A DNA stretch of 64,000 nucleotides from Antennarius striatus (taxonomy: Eukaryota > Chordata > Actinopteri > Lophiiformes > Antennariidae), in assembly GCF_040054535.1 (NCBI RefSeq), contig NC_090781.1, positions 8,912,982-8,976,981 of the forward strand, in the 5' to 3' direction. The notes beneath the pieces were generated by a model. It had not been told where the DNA came from and ran no database searches. It saw only the letters and a program-made list of their open reading frames with translations. This document shows positions 35,108-48,440 of this stretch, one piece after another. Made by a program: the position numbers and the translations under genes. How positions within the stretch are numbered: position 1 is the stretch's first letter; every line of letters starts with the position of its first letter.

Positions 35108-38100
35108 TCACTCTGAATGTGAAGTGGCTTCTTTCAGGAGTTTAGCTCTTTCTGCGGCTGACCGGTTCAAATCTCCTCCTGGAGCAACAGAGGGAGACGG
35201 GGATATTAAGAAAAAAAGCTAGTCAGTCTGGTGGCAAGGAGAGAGATGAGCTGGAGAATGACACAGGAAAGTGAAGAGATGTCACATGAGGAAATGAAAC
35301 ATCTCATGAGAGAATACTGAGACAGATGAAGCTGAGAGGAAGTTTGAGGTTCCTGTCTCCTTTTACCTCTGAGATAATCCACAAAGTACAGCATCACCAC
35401 TGCCATCAGTGCAACTGCAAAAAAGAAAAAGTGTGGATATGATGGAAAAAGTTCCTGGAAAATGTCCAAAAGGATAAAGGAAAACCTGAAACCTTAAAAT
35501 GACACAAAATAATTGTCAGAAGATACTAACTACAGACGCAGGTGCAGAAAAACACTTCTAAAAGCAGGTATCCTTTAGAATCCAGGATGGCTCCGGATGC
35601 CAAGGAAATGAGAGCAAGTCCCAGGTTCTGGATCGACTGCATGCTGGTAGATAAAAGATCAACATCGGGTGTGAGGGAGGCATAAAATCACCCTAATTAA
35701 ATATCAAAATATGTTAATTTATTTGAAAATAATGTGGCATAATCTTAATATTGTCATTACAATCCATAGGCCGTCCCCAGCTGATGCTCAGGTACCACAA
35801 AGGCCACCATGGGCCAAAGAGCACAAGCCAATAGGGAGTAGGACACACCCAGCAGGGACTGGAAAACAAGAAGTGCACACATTCCGTTATTCCTTTAAAT
35901 ATTCCAGGAATATCGGGATAGAATTCCTGGGTATGGCATCCTAGCGTCAGACGGATAAAATGCCACGAGTTTATGCATTAAACATCCTACAGAAAAATTA
36001 GTGCTCGGTGACAGATTCAACTCCTACTGCTAAAGCAGAGGGAGTTCAGCCTAGTGGTTTTTACATCAAACAGAAAAACAATCAGTGTTTCATTTTCACT
36101 TTATGCAGACTTTCATTATCTCTAACGTTGAAGCCTGGAAGTGCTCACCACATCACTGCATAAAAAAATTAATGGGTTTGCAACCACGGTCGGGCCGAAA
36201 ACACCGTAATAACTTTAATTTCATTATTTGACTCGATTGCTTCGTCTAGCCTGGGTGACATTAACAATTCCGCAGAACGAACCAACAATTATTTGCTTCA
36301 TTCACCTCACAGGCTTCAGCGTGACAGGCCCCGAGGGCGCTGAGTACATTACCATAGCAATCCACGGGTTCCAGAAGGTGAAGGCCAGCATCATGTGACC
36401 GGCGAGGGTAACGACCACAGCTACCATTACCCAAGCCACATTCCTGCCAGTTTTATCAACCACAAAGCCCAAAACTGGAGACGCAGGAGCTGAGATGATG
36501 TACACAATACTGGCAAAGATAGAACAGGACATAAAAGTTTTTTTTTTAGATACGAGCCGTTGCTCTGTCCATTTTTTTGTTCGACACACAAGCAGAAATC
36601 CATCCACCACTAGTTGGTGGATGGATGGATACAACATCATCTGCAACCTCATCTCATTCTCTTTAGCAGAGTAAAAACGTAGCTCTCGTGTGCTTGTGAC
36701 TTTTGCATTTCTTTTCACACTATATCAGTTTTCATTACCACAGCTTATATACAGTATACATAAGTATGCACAGGGAATGTATGTCTACAGATTGATAAAT
36801 ATGTGGTGGTTTTTCGTATATTTAGTGGGGTTTGGGTTTGTTTGTTTTTTACAAAACTGGAGCAGATTAAAATGATTTCATTTATTTTAAATGAGGAAAT
36901 GTTGTTTTACTTACTGGTTGTTTGACTTTTGTATATATTTCACTGGTTGTTTGGGCTCAGCCAAGGAACAGATTAAACTGTATCTTGTATACCAAAATCT
37001 GTTTTCCAAATATACAGTTTATCTGATTTCAGTGATGTCTGTGGGATCTTCATACAAAATTTGATGATTTCTATAAATGTATTCATATTTATGATAGTAA
37101 AAATTAATAATAGTAATAAATCCGATTTAAAACAGTAATACTGCTTGTTGAGGTGAAACTCAGGGAGGACGGCACCCTGGCTCCCTCTACTGACCAGCCA
37201 CCACTTCCGCAATCAGTGAGTTTGAGCCTCTAAAATCCACATCCAACAAGTTTCATGTTGTTTTGACTGAATTCTAGACAAATCTAAATGTCAGTCTGTG
37301 GTTTAAGCTGATAAATGAAAAAGGTCAAATAGACCTGATTCTAGTTACCTGTTTACAGCTCTGGCTTGTGTTGGGGAGAAGTCGAATTTTTCAATGAAGA
37401 ACACCCTGCGAATAAAAAGACAAGATTACAGGCTGACTGCACTGCTCAGCCGTTGTATTGATGAGACACAAGAAGGGAAACTGAGCCGACTCCTGCAGCT
37501 GGTAGCTCTAGCTCTTCTATACATTGTCTTCTGGCCTATTTGAATAACATTTATTTGTTCTGCAATCCCTGACCCGATTTGGAAACACTATGTCAGTTGC
37601 TAAGTGATTTGAGACAGCCTTTCAGTAAAGGAAATAGAGATTGTGAGAGCTTCAATTGGGTTGTTTCACTGCTGACCCATCTGTCAAACCTCTTTCCATT
37701 TCCACCCTCTGCAGCTTGATGACAACACATTGAATCTGTGCTCAGAACCGATTTAAGAAGCTTCTCTGTCTATTCACACAATAATGACCCTGTAATTTCT
37801 TTTCATCGGGTATGAAATCAAATACGCTGTTCCAACATTTCAGTAAAAGAAAGATCCATTTTCAGCATTATCATGTGATGTACAATCTCTCTCTTCTATG
37901 CTGGTATAGAGGCTGCATCGGGATAAGCAACATGAGACAGGTTCAGATCTTACACAGACGTGTTGGTGACTTATGAGCCAGGGTCAAAAACACTGAGTAT
38001 TACAAGCTTCATAAAAATAGACTTTATGGCATAACAGTGTTTTTAACATGACATGCGTTTATAGCACTGCCCAATAAAATGAGCATTGAAGCACAGTAAA

Positions 38101-40850
38101 ATGCTGCGACACAAAATAATAAAAAACACGGTTTATATCTTTAAATAAGAAAAAGGAACCAATGCATACCAAAATTGTTGGTACCCCTCTCTTAATGAAA
38201 GATACGGACGGTTATAGAAAACATTTGAATTCAGTGATTGTCTCAAAAGATTGTGCAACAAAATATTAAGTTAAGGGTACCATCGTTTTTTTTGTCTGCG
38301 TCTGTTTCATTAGTTTATTTTTTTTTTCCATTTATTATTAATTTTCTCAGTTTCAAGTTGTTTCATTGACCATTGTGGATACCAACAATTTTTTCTACAT
38401 GTGCAGTTGTGTGTGCAACATGGAGCTGATGCAGTACTTACTGTCCAAGTCCAATAAAGGGGAAAATGGCGACATAGTAGCCCACACAGACGATGAAGAT
38501 GAGCCACAGGGTCAAGGGGAAATCTTTCACATCTGTCAGCTTGATCACTTCACCTGAAATTGAGGATGAATACATGAGAAAAAAAAAAAAGACAAACAGC
38601 TTCTCGGGGTAAAGGATAAATAAAAGAAACTACATTAACTTAGCACCTGTTTTGCTTTCTCCCTTGTTGAGGATCTTTTCTGCTCTTTTGTCAAAGTACG
38701 CCAAGACCAATGCACAGAATAGCGAAAACAGACACGTTGCTGCAGCTACATGGAAAACAAAGAGGAAAGGTGAGTAATAACACTGACCGACGTCGTTCTT
38801 CATGAAAATTTTTCTCAAATGGTAAAATGAAATCTTAATATGAATGAATACGATGAACGAGATTGAGAAAAGACACAGTTATGAGTTGTCTCTCCAAATA
38901 AGTTGATCTCTCCAAATATCGAAGCACTTTTAGTAAAAGTAAAACGTAAGAGGAGAAGATGTTAAAGAACTGACACTGGTCATATGACTCATCTGAAGCA
39001 GCCAACAGCACTTTTAATTCTCCTTTTCTGTGTTATTGGAGATGATCAGTTGGAGAAAACAGATATAGTTTCTCCAGCAGACTGAGAACAAGGGAATGCA
39101 ACCTGAGTGTTATAGTTTACTTTCAACATTCTGCCTTGAGTGGAGCCCAAAGCTGAAAAACGAGAATCTAACATTTACCTAACATGAGCGATGCGCCCAG
39201 CGCCGTATGTCCGGGGGAGCCCACAAGGTCTGTCATTTTGCCGTACACCCAGCCCATGATGTTCATGTTCACTGTGCTGCCCTGTGCAGAAGGTGGATGG
39301 CCTTAAGGAAATGGATTTTATACATTTGAAAGCATAAATCTCTTCATGCAGAATCCTTACCAGTCGGGCCATACTCAGCTGAAGGCCAAACACCAGATTC
39401 AGTTCTTTACCCTTAAACCAGCTCACTGCGTACGTGTTCTGAGCAACAGCCAGAGACTCGCCTCCAATTCTACCCAGGAGAACAAGACAGGGAGGTGGAA
39501 CGTGCTAACTATGGGTGCACTGAACACTAGTGTGTAAATACATTAAATGCAAAGTTTTAATAGAAAGAAAATCTACTTTCTCACCCGAACACAAAACGTC
39601 CGATTTCACACAGCCAGAAAAGGTTCACCAAAGCCCCAGCGGCGAATATTACCTTGGTAGAGGAGAACAGTAAAGTTCTAATGAAGAAAAACATCTAATT
39701 GTCATCAGCTTTCAGTTCCCAGTGATATTAGGTAGATACTGAGAAAAAATGTCAACTATCTTTAGTTAATTATATTCGATCGGGTCAATATTTCAAAGTA
39801 CACCTACTTGTCCAGCGCAAACAAAGAGAGAAAAGATGACTGTTCCCAGCCTGTTAAAATGAAAAACATTTAATGATGATGGTACCAAAAGCACAAAAAG
39901 CACAAACAGCTACCCAAATCTGTTACTTTCATTTTTGTGAAAACACAAACAAACAAATGAATATTTTAGTCCAAATAATTCAGAAATAAATAGCGACGCT
40001 TGTACCTAATGCCAAACACTCGATCAATCAGGAATCCTCCAAAGAAGCAGAGAACGACGTTGGGCCAGGAGTACCAGGCGTACAGCTGCATGAACCTGGC
40101 TGTGTTCAGGTCCAGATCCTGGTTCAGTCAGTAAGGAAGCACAGAAACCAGTCAGTCACCGAAACATGATTTCAACTTTTGTCAAATGCAGATGCAAAAC
40201 ACAGAACAGAAAGTGAATGGATATTACTGTATAACACATTTGATTTGATTTTTTCTTTTCAGATATGTCATTATAACAGACTTCACCACCTTCATCTCAT
40301 TCATTAACAACATTGGGGGGGGGGAAAGGGGCTGATGGGTAGAAAGCCACCTGGATTGTGTAGTTCCCATAAAAATGATCTGACATCCAGATTTTAGAGT
40401 GGGTTCAATTCATAATTCCAGCTGGATTACTATGGAGACTTACTTAATGTCAATGTGAAAATCACTGGAGCAGAAGCCCAGCCTGGCATGAATTTGTTTC
40501 TATATCAAAGTATAGCTTAACTTTTCATTACCTGGATGACTTCAGTTTGAAGAGCAGCCGGGTTGTCATAACAGAAATAGCTTCCTGCAACACATCAGCG
40601 ACATTTACTCAGTAGGGTGAGTCCAGCACACAGCGTCTATCTAACCCGAACATGTCACTGCCATTCAGGACTACGTTGAACCTTTTCACTGCTCACCGAA
40701 TCCCAGGAAGCACATGAACAACAGGATCACCAGCCGGTGCGGGAGCCGCCTGGGGTCGCACATGAGCGGCAGGGGTTTGCCGGCTCCACCGGTCGGAGCT
40801 CCCTCGTCCTCATCCCCCAACAAGTTAGCGATGTCCTCATAATTCGCCAT
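35108..40850 (-). CDS. mfsd1: mfsd1, lysosomal major facilitator superfamily transporter (15 exons, 465 aa)
   Basis: Coding exons on the minus strand: 40697-40850, 40532-40584, 40006-40118, 39808-39850, 39585-39652, 39361-39469, 39179-39281, 38647-38745, 38442-38553, 37349-37405, 36353-36509, 35761-35858, 35531-35643, 35367-35414, 35108-35178. All junctions are GT-AG and the lengths sum to 1398 bases, exactly 465 codons plus stop, equal to human MFSD1. Diagnostic strings include 'CFLGFGSYFCYDNPAALQT', 'AVSWFKGKELNLVFGLQLS', 'SPVLGFVVDKTGRN' and 'MMLAFTFWNPWIAM'. Twelve membrane spans are expected. The cytosolic N-terminus has a DxxxLL lysosomal sorting signal (DIANLL, residues 6-11). In mammals MFSD1 is a lysosomal dipeptide transporter that needs the partner GLMP. 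Introns are compact (total span 5.7 kb). No damage seen. Confidence 0.97.
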
Positions 40851-41060
40851 GTTCGACTGTTTGAGAGCCGATGAGGAGAAAAAAAGTTAATGTGGGGTGG
40901 TCACATGACCCGGTAGACACGTGACGGCAGCGTCTGTTTTTGCTGACGGGGAGCGGGGACAGCTTGTTGTGTTACTTCCGCAGCTCGTGCGGGGGTTTTT
41001 TTTACGTCACTGAAACGTCACTGAAACGTCACAAGGGCGGGGCGTCGAAACGTATATACA
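40690..41060. promoter_or_regulatory. mfsd1 CpG-rich promoter with E-box/CLEAR-like and CRE-half motifs
   Basis: CpG-rich sequence spans exon 1 and its upstream flank. About 50-75 bases before the start codon lie GTCACATGAC (40900-40909) and CACGTGAC (40918-40925), close to the GTCACGTGAC CLEAR consensus bound by TFEB/TFE3/MITF at lysosomal genes. Farther upstream ACGTCAC occurs three times at 11-bp spacing (41004, 41015, 41026), resembling ATF/CREB half-sites. A GC box (gggcgggg) follows at 41035. Confidence 0.6.
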
Positions 41061-43160
41061 GTACTGTAGATGGTTTTTATTGATTTGATTTATTATTTTC
41101 GGTTAAAAAAGGATTGAATTCACGAACTTACAATGTTTCAAATGCATAATTCTGTTATTTACAGAAACAAGTTCTTAAATAGTTCTTTTTGATCACACGA
41201 GTTTACTCAAAATGTCACTCGTGGTTTGAATTTCTTTGGGCTTAAAATATGTGTTCAAAATAAGTGAATCAATGAGTGGAAATTGTATGTACGCGTAACA
41301 ACAAACCATTAAAGACCCCGATGACTTTTATGTATGTTGTTTACATGTCATGATTGACATGTTTACTTCTATAATCCTTTTTACTTTTTCCCACAAATGG
41401 TTACAGTATATAAGTTGTTAAACCCTACTGTGTGGTAATCATATAACGTTCACATGATTAGGTCGATTGTTTTTCACGTCAATTTGCTGCGAGAACACAA
41501 AAAAGAGCAAACAAAAGCACACAGATTGATTAAATCAGGGATAGTACAGCTGCTCTGTTTGAGCCTAGGGTGGAGCAAAATCCAGATAAAATGTCATTGA
41601 TTATTTTAAATTTGATTGAACTGGACACACCTGAGAATGAGAGGGTCACTTGAGCAAAAACATGATGTACCTGTATATAATTCTTCATCCAGTTCAGGGT
41701 TAAAGCTCTATATTTTTCCATTATGAGTGCAGAGTTCAAATGACCTTTGCTCCTGTAGAAATGAAGCTGTTTGTGTATGCATGACAAAATTTCAGTTTGT
41801 ATTTGAGAATAATCAGGTAAAACCATCAGTTTCCTTTTTCCTGCACTCAACAACAATTTGAACTTTTTTTAAAAAATGTGTCAAAGTGACTTTTTATCTC
41901 CAAATTAAAGCTTTAATATATTGCTCAGCTGCTTATTAGTCACTTTAAGTTGAATCAATGGCTTAATGGCGTAACTACCAGTTATAAATTAAGTATTTGA
42001 TACACAAGCAAATGGCACCACCATTTCATCTGGTCGTCTCTTGGTTTTTACTTTTCCCCTATTTATTTAACACTTTTCCATACCTGACTTGTGTCTGAGC
42101 ATACTGCTGTTTAACACTGGGGTTCATTTAAGATCAATGACCGTCATTTCAACCTTTTCACAATATATTACCACAGGGTCATCTGTCACGGGATTTAATC
42201 AGAAAGTGACAAACTGTCCTTCCTCTACCTGCAATCGCTGACACTGGCTCTGTAGCTCATAAATTTCCGACAGACATGATTCTCTGTTGTCACCAAAAGA
42301 ATGTGTGAGGATGATCATATTTCATTATTAGATTAATCAGACACCCACATGCTAAGCAAATGTAAATCAGGACGGAGGCGCTATTACTAAACCAGAAATC
42401 CATCTCAGGGTGTTGCCACATTAGGAAAATCCAGTATATTCCATTTCAATATATAGTTGTTTTTTTTCTCTTCTTGCTCAATTCATAAATTAATGACACG
42501 TTGACACAGCTGAGAAAGGCCCTTCTTACGAGATTCCCAGGGTGTTGTTTCGTATGGGATTAAATATAGTCTATAAAACTGCATCTCCAGCAGTGATGTG
42601 AGTCAGTAATTCCCTTTTTTCTGTGGGAGAGCAACCCAGGGGAAATGGTTTAGTCGTCAGCTCTTATTGGCTGCTGTTGCATAGCCATCAGGCATGAACA
42701 ACACACACACACACAAGAAGCTCCAGGAAGATGTCATAAATTTTATTCAGAAATTATTCATACTTTTGTGAGTCAGAAGTGCTAGTAACATTATAATTAT
42801 TGTTATTATTTACAATTTTAACATACATTAACATACACTGAATCTGTAACTTTGAGTCGCTTCTAATGCATTCATGTGTGTCACGTTCACTTTGTTATCA
42901 CGTGTCCATTTTGTTGTCATACGGGAAAGTTCAGTTTGAAATAGATTAGAGAGAAGGAAGTGTAAAAATACAGTGAGCTTACTTTGAGGAAATGTGTCAG
43001 ATGACATAGCATAAATGCCTGGTTCGTACTTTATAAAAACAGTTCTCATGTTTTGCAGGAATCTTCAGGACCAGCTGCAGACATGTTTGAATTATATGAA
43101 ATATTCTTTCAGGCTCCGTCTCTTCTTGCTTGACAGCTACAGTCATGGAGTCTCTGTAAA
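40870..43160. other. Intergenic between mfsd1 and p2ry13
   Basis: After the promoter the sequence is AT-rich without exons. The part just above 43000 would include the 3' UTR of the minus-strand p2ry13. A 108-codon frame at 41530-41856 has no family resemblance. Confidence 0.35.
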
Positions 43161-43168
43161 TCGTCCAG

Positions 43169-44883
43169 TCACACACTTGGGGTCCCATTATACGACACAT
43201 TACTTTTGGATATCTGTGTCATCTCCTGCTGAGTTGATGTTGCCGTGGGAGAATCTGTACCACTTTTTTGCAGTGGCTTACGGTAGATTGTGGCTGTCAG
43301 TCTTTTCCTAAACATTTTACACAGGAACACATAGATAAGAGGGTCAAGGCACACATTAGTGGCTGACAGCCAGAGGGTCGTCTCCTTGGCGATGAACAGT
43401 GCGTTTTCTGCCTTGCAGTGGCTCACGAAACTCCCGGTTTGGGTCAGAGTGTACGGGACGCGGGTGAAGTGAAAGGGGGCGAAGCAGATGAAAAACACTC
43501 CCACCACAACAAACACTTTCGCTTTGGTTTTGCGACTTGCTGCTTGAGAATTGCTCTTCGAGGCTTTGTATGACTCGTAGACCTTCTTGCTGATAAAAGT
43601 GTAGCAAAACAACATCAAGGCCAGCGTCCCCCAGAAGACCACCTGTCACGACACATTTAAGAAGCATTACGTATGACAGTTGCTGCTTTTACAGGACACA
43701 TCAGTTGTACGAGTGATTCCATGTTCAATTATTACACTGTACATTACTATTATACTATCAATTTATTAAATACATATTTTGAAATGTATTTAAATGTGCC
43801 TCATGCTTTCTGTTTGAGTTATAAGAGACGGTGGATGATGCCAATATATCAGTAGTAAATTTAGACAACAAACCACCAATCCTGTCCATAATCCATCCAC
43901 AAACATCACTGAAACTCATCCGTTAACTTAGGCTGATACTTCTTTGTTCAACTGTAAAGCTGCATGTCGGCTGATTGTTTCCCTATTGTCTCATTTCCAG
44001 ACTTCAAGTTCGTAGCTGTAAAACTATTTCCCTACACTTTTTGCTGTGCTATAACTTTCATATTTTGTCCACTACAACAATGCTCGACATTTCTTGGATG
44101 CTAAGCCAAGTCAGTTAGCAGTCATGCAACTAAGTTACAACTATATTATGCTTCAGTGTTTGATTTTGCACCATATTTTTCCTCATTCCTCATTCCAGTT
44201 GCATTTGAATGCATCATATAATGATTACCTGGCAGAAGTAGTTGAATCCCGCATGCCAAAGCAGGCCAGCTTTGTTCTTCATGGAGGTGCACTTCACTCT
44301 GCCCCCAGAGATCCGTGGAGGCTGGTCACTCAGAATGACGTTGGGCAACGCCAAAGATAACATTACCACCCAAATGGACACACTCATGGCTTGACCGACA
44401 CGTACTCGCTGAAGGACGCACTTCCCAAAGGGCCTAACTATCTTAAGGTAGCGGTCCACGCTGATGAGGCCCAGCAGGAGGATGCTGATATACATGGTGA
44501 TGTAGAAAAGAACCGCAGAGTAGCGGCAGTAGAAAGCACGTAGCTGCCAGGGGCCCACGCCCGCATCAGTCAGGACTTTCAGAGGGAGGGTCAGAGTCAT
44601 CAGCAGGTCAGCCACCACCTGTTCATAAGGATTTCTGTCTGTTAATTCTTAGTTCTGCATTAATAACTAATCTGCTAAGTATAAAATCCTCTTTTCTTAC
44701 CACATTTTTCAGAAAGACCACAAACGTTGATGTGTTGGGGATGCTGAAGAAGATCCATGCAGCCAGGGAGTTCAGTATCAAAGCAACTACAAAGAGGATG
44801 CTGTACAGACAAGGGAACACCACAGCTGTCACGCTGGTGTCCCGAACGCACTTGATGGATGTGTTGGACAGAGTGTTGTTCAT
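43169..44883 (-). CDS. p2ry13: P2Y13-like ADP receptor, class A GPCR (three coding exons, 348 aa)
   Basis: Exons 44701-44883, 44229-44618 and 43169-43642, all GT-AG, phase 0; 1047 bases give 348 codons plus stop. Exon 1 holds TM1 and an N-glycosylated N-terminus (NNTLSNTS). Exon 2 holds TM2-TM4 with C92 and a canonical DRY (116-118). Exon 3 holds TM5-TM7 with HFTR in TM6 and LDPLIY in TM7. '[23 protein letters not shown]' matches human P2Y13 '[23 protein letters not shown]' better than P2Y12, P2Y14 or GPR87. In mammals P2Y13 is a Gi-coupled ADP receptor of immune cells, microglia and liver. An acceptor 19 bases before the ATG (44902/44903) pairs with a strong donor at 46841/46842, so an untranslated first exon lies near 46.85 kb. 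The coding region is split, unlike the largely single-exon mammalian genes. Confidence 0.9.
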
Positions 44884-44902
44884 CTTCTGATCTTTAGTCG
44901 AC

Positions 44903-46841
44903 CTGTGAACAGTTACAGAGAGCAGAGGCTATAAGATGAAAGGAATGTTGATATGTACAGTGAATTCAGCCCTGCTGGGAGTTTTTCATGCAGTTTTAAT
45001 TTATTCTTATATCCTCAGAACATTTCAGCACATTCAACTCCTCTGCAGTCCTTCATATGTATTGTACCCACAAAGGAATAAAGAAATGATGAATATAGAT
45101 ATTAGATGATATGTACTCTTCCTATTTGCATTATACATGCCCAAAGAAAATATTTTTTTCTAATTGGAGACATGATGCTTTGTGAGCTACAGGATAGCTC
45201 TATTAATTTAACAAAATATTGAATCACCTTATTTTATGTATGCACAGCTTGCTGTCACCATTAAAAATGATGAAATTTAACAAGAAGAGAAAACTAAATA
45301 TGAGCATGTTAAGTCCTATAGTTTCTGAATGAAATAAATGGTAGATATGTCTTTTATTTTCATACAGGATTAACCCCCTTTATCATGTAAATTAATTTTG
45401 ATTCCTTTAAAATGTTCTGTCATATACGTATCTCTCCACCAATCTTCACCCTTCCCAATCCCTCATTTCATTTGCACCTGATTCTGTGTTTGTAATATAT
45501 TCTGCAATTCATTATTCCTATTTGATTAATATTATAGGTTAAGCATATTTTCAGAATTGTACTGATTTAAAAGTCCTACATTTGCATGTTTGAATATAAT
45601 GGACAATTGTGTGTGTGTGTGTGTGTGTGTGCGTGCGTGTGTGCTTGCGTGTGTGTGTGTGTGCTTGTGCATGTGTGCTAGAGTAAAGATTGGATAAGGT
45701 GTTTTATCATTAACTGTACCACTGACCGTCTCCTTTTCTGGAACATCACCGCTGTCATGTCATGTGACTCTGCTGACATGGCAGCTGTGCATAACCCCCA
45801 GCCAATGTTTCAACAAACTTTGTTGTGGACAGGAAATAAGCGCTCTTAAGGTGCACCACTTTAACCCAAGTACCATTTATTTGTCCTACATGCAGTAGAC
45901 GAAGGGAAAAAACACAAGAGTTCAGACTTTTGTTTGTGATGTCAGGGTTGCCTGAAGAATTCTACTGATGTATACTGATGATCTGATGAATAAAGTTTTA
46001 AAGTATTTGTTTCTTTATGTATGTCCACATGCCTTTTTTTGTTGAGATTCTAAGCACTACACATTTAGATATGACATCATTCCAGTTCAAAAAGTAAACA
46101 ATCACACTCTTTGCTTTGTCTTACAAACTTTTAAAAATGTAAGATGATAAACCAAATAATGAATCAATGTTTTTGATAAGGAAGTAGAAAGGTCTTATGT
46201 TTTATAACCCACAAAAATGAAATGTTTTAGTTATTAATAATAAATATAATCGAATAGATTTAAATATAATAAATGTGATTAATATGAATATAATACGATA
46301 AACAGTGTTCAAGCAGTTGTGACAAAATGTCTAAGCTGTAGTTGTAGAGTTGTTTATATTGGTTAACCTTAAACAAAATATGTTTAAGGAGGTATTTTGT
46401 AATTTTTTTTGATCAAGTAAAAAGACAATTATAATAATAATTATTATAATTGATACCAGTGTGTTTTATAATATGAAAACATCACTTTATTCCTCTTTAA
46501 TTTATTCATGTAAAGTTGAAGACTGGTATGAGAAAAGAATGGGTGAGAGAAGTACAAGTATCTCACATTTGTACTGCAGAATAGTAACTAAAATATCATT
46601 GATGAGCTTTGATGAGAATGTAATTTATTAATTCTGAAATGCATTGTGTTCACTATCTTTATATTTAAACAACTCCGAAAATCACTGGATCTATTAGCAG
46701 ATGTCATGATAACCATCATATATGATGTTTTATAACCCTTTTCCTCTGTAGCACTTGCAATACCGTCATGATTGTATTAAAACATATATAATCACACATC
46801 ATCCAGTCTTTGCTCTTGTTGAGTCAGAAAACTAGTCTTAC
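44903..46841 (-). other. 5'-UTR intron of p2ry13
   Basis: Bounded by a GTAAGA donor (minus strand, just below 46842) and a TTCACAG acceptor just above 44902. AT-rich, with a TG microsatellite at 45608-45663. No exon inside. Confidence 0.6.
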
Positions 46842-47010
46842 CTTCTTATTGCGTCTTCATCTCATGCAACTGTGAGGCATGAGAGGACAAATGACAGATC
46901 AGAAGAAAATATATAGCATTTCAAAAAAGGAAGAAGTGAAATATCCAATTCCCCTTTCTCCTTCCTCTCCGCAGGAGGTGAACGAAATGAGAAAAGCCCA
47001 AAGTGAAACC
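46842..47010 (-). promoter_or_regulatory. Untranslated first exon and proximal promoter of p2ry13
   Basis: The block just above the GTAAGA donor at 46841/46842 reads '...gcaataagaag'. Upstream are ETS-like 'aaaggaagaagtgaaat' and IRF-like 'cccaaagtgaaaccc' sequences (46925-47010), the kind of PU.1/IRF combination found at myeloid genes. A 'tatata' lies at 46909-46914. Boundaries of the exon start are not determinable by eye. Confidence 0.4.
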
Positions 47011-47019
47011 CCCTTATTG

Positions 47020-48430
47020 TGAGTCGTACTTTAAGTCTCTAATCAAGAAATAAAATGCTTCTAAAGCAGTTCCAGTTACTGTGAGTGTATAGTAACCTCT
47101 TCATGTGTTTGTGTGTGCTTCATGGCCTTACAATGGGTGGTCTCTGTAGCTCCTCTGTTGCTGTGTTGTCACAAACCCAATGAGTTTTCCAGTTCCTCTG
47201 AGTGAAAGACCCTTTCCTTCCTTGCTTCCTGTCCCAATTGTCCTCTCAGAGGCTCGTTCTGCTCCGTGCCAGTCTCCCTTGTGTCTGACGGACATACACC
47301 AGAACCATCGACTCACTTCAGGCCCGTTTCTTGAAGCCTGCCCCTCCCTCCATCCTGTAGCTTATTTACCCCACCTTCATCTCTCTGTGCTGCTTGCGTG
47401 AGATTACAAATGAAAAAAATTGTGGTTTTGGTGGTCGGAATGATGCATATCTTGTGTCTACCTTCCACCTAAGTCAGGAAATAAGATGGATAATTTAGCA
47501 CAGGTCTCTATGTGAGATAATATTCTACATTTGTCGTGATATTCCTAACAAACAACTACTTCAAGACAAATTCAGAATTTATGTTTCTAATATTTGTGTG
47601 ACAGCATACAAGACTATAAGGAAAATAGACTAACAAGTGGACTGAATATACCAGTCAGTCATCTCAGTTTAATCCTCTTGTGTGCTTTGTTTGTAAAAAA
47701 AACAACAAAAAAAGGACATCCTGAGAGCACATTATTTCCTGTGTGGCTTTACTGGGAACTGTTCCAGAATCATGAAGCTCAGGGGGGAAAAAAGCTGAGA
47801 AATTACACGTATGCCTTCACAACTTTTGCACATTGCTGATGTGATGCACATTAAGTTACATAACAGTGTACCAACCAGAAGATGATGTCAGGATTTCCAC
47901 ATTCAAACGGTTTAAGAACTTCTCCGTGATTACACAAAAATTGAAAATCACAGAGCAGTGAGCAAAATAACGGCTAAGTCTTTATTTTTAATTTTAATTG
48001 CAGCCTATTGATGTACACACTTTTACAGTTAAAATGAATCCATATAGCAGACACATGACTTTATTCTTACATGGTTAATATGATGTAAATTGTTGATGCA
48101 GGCTGACAGACACACCGCAAACATCCCATTATTTTATTGATATGAAAATGTTAACCAGCATAAATTTAATTGACTTTGCATGGCAGCCTCATTTAAAGTG
48201 TCAGACCCTGAACTCTGCTTAACCTCTGGTTTTAAACATCCAAGACATTATGATAACATCGCCCTCTTGCCTAATGCTGCTCAGATCTCTTTAGTGCATA
48301 TTTATTGCATTTCCTGTCACTTGATGCAGACAAAACTACTATAAAAAGCAAAAGGTAATATCTTCAATCACTAATAAATATCAAATGCTTTGTACAAAAT
48401 ATATAGCATCTGAGGTCATGACGATGAAGA
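47020..48430. other. Intergenic between p2ry13 and the p2ry14-like gene
   Basis: No supported exon. Short frames near 47.2-47.4 kb lie opposite each other on both strands and look like chance. Confidence 0.35.
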
Positions 48431-48440
48431 TCATCGGAAT

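Noticed and set aside
43356-43667. Second minus frame over p2ry13 exon 3
   Set aside because: Out-of-frame shadow; the receptor frame has the TM6 and TM7 motifs.
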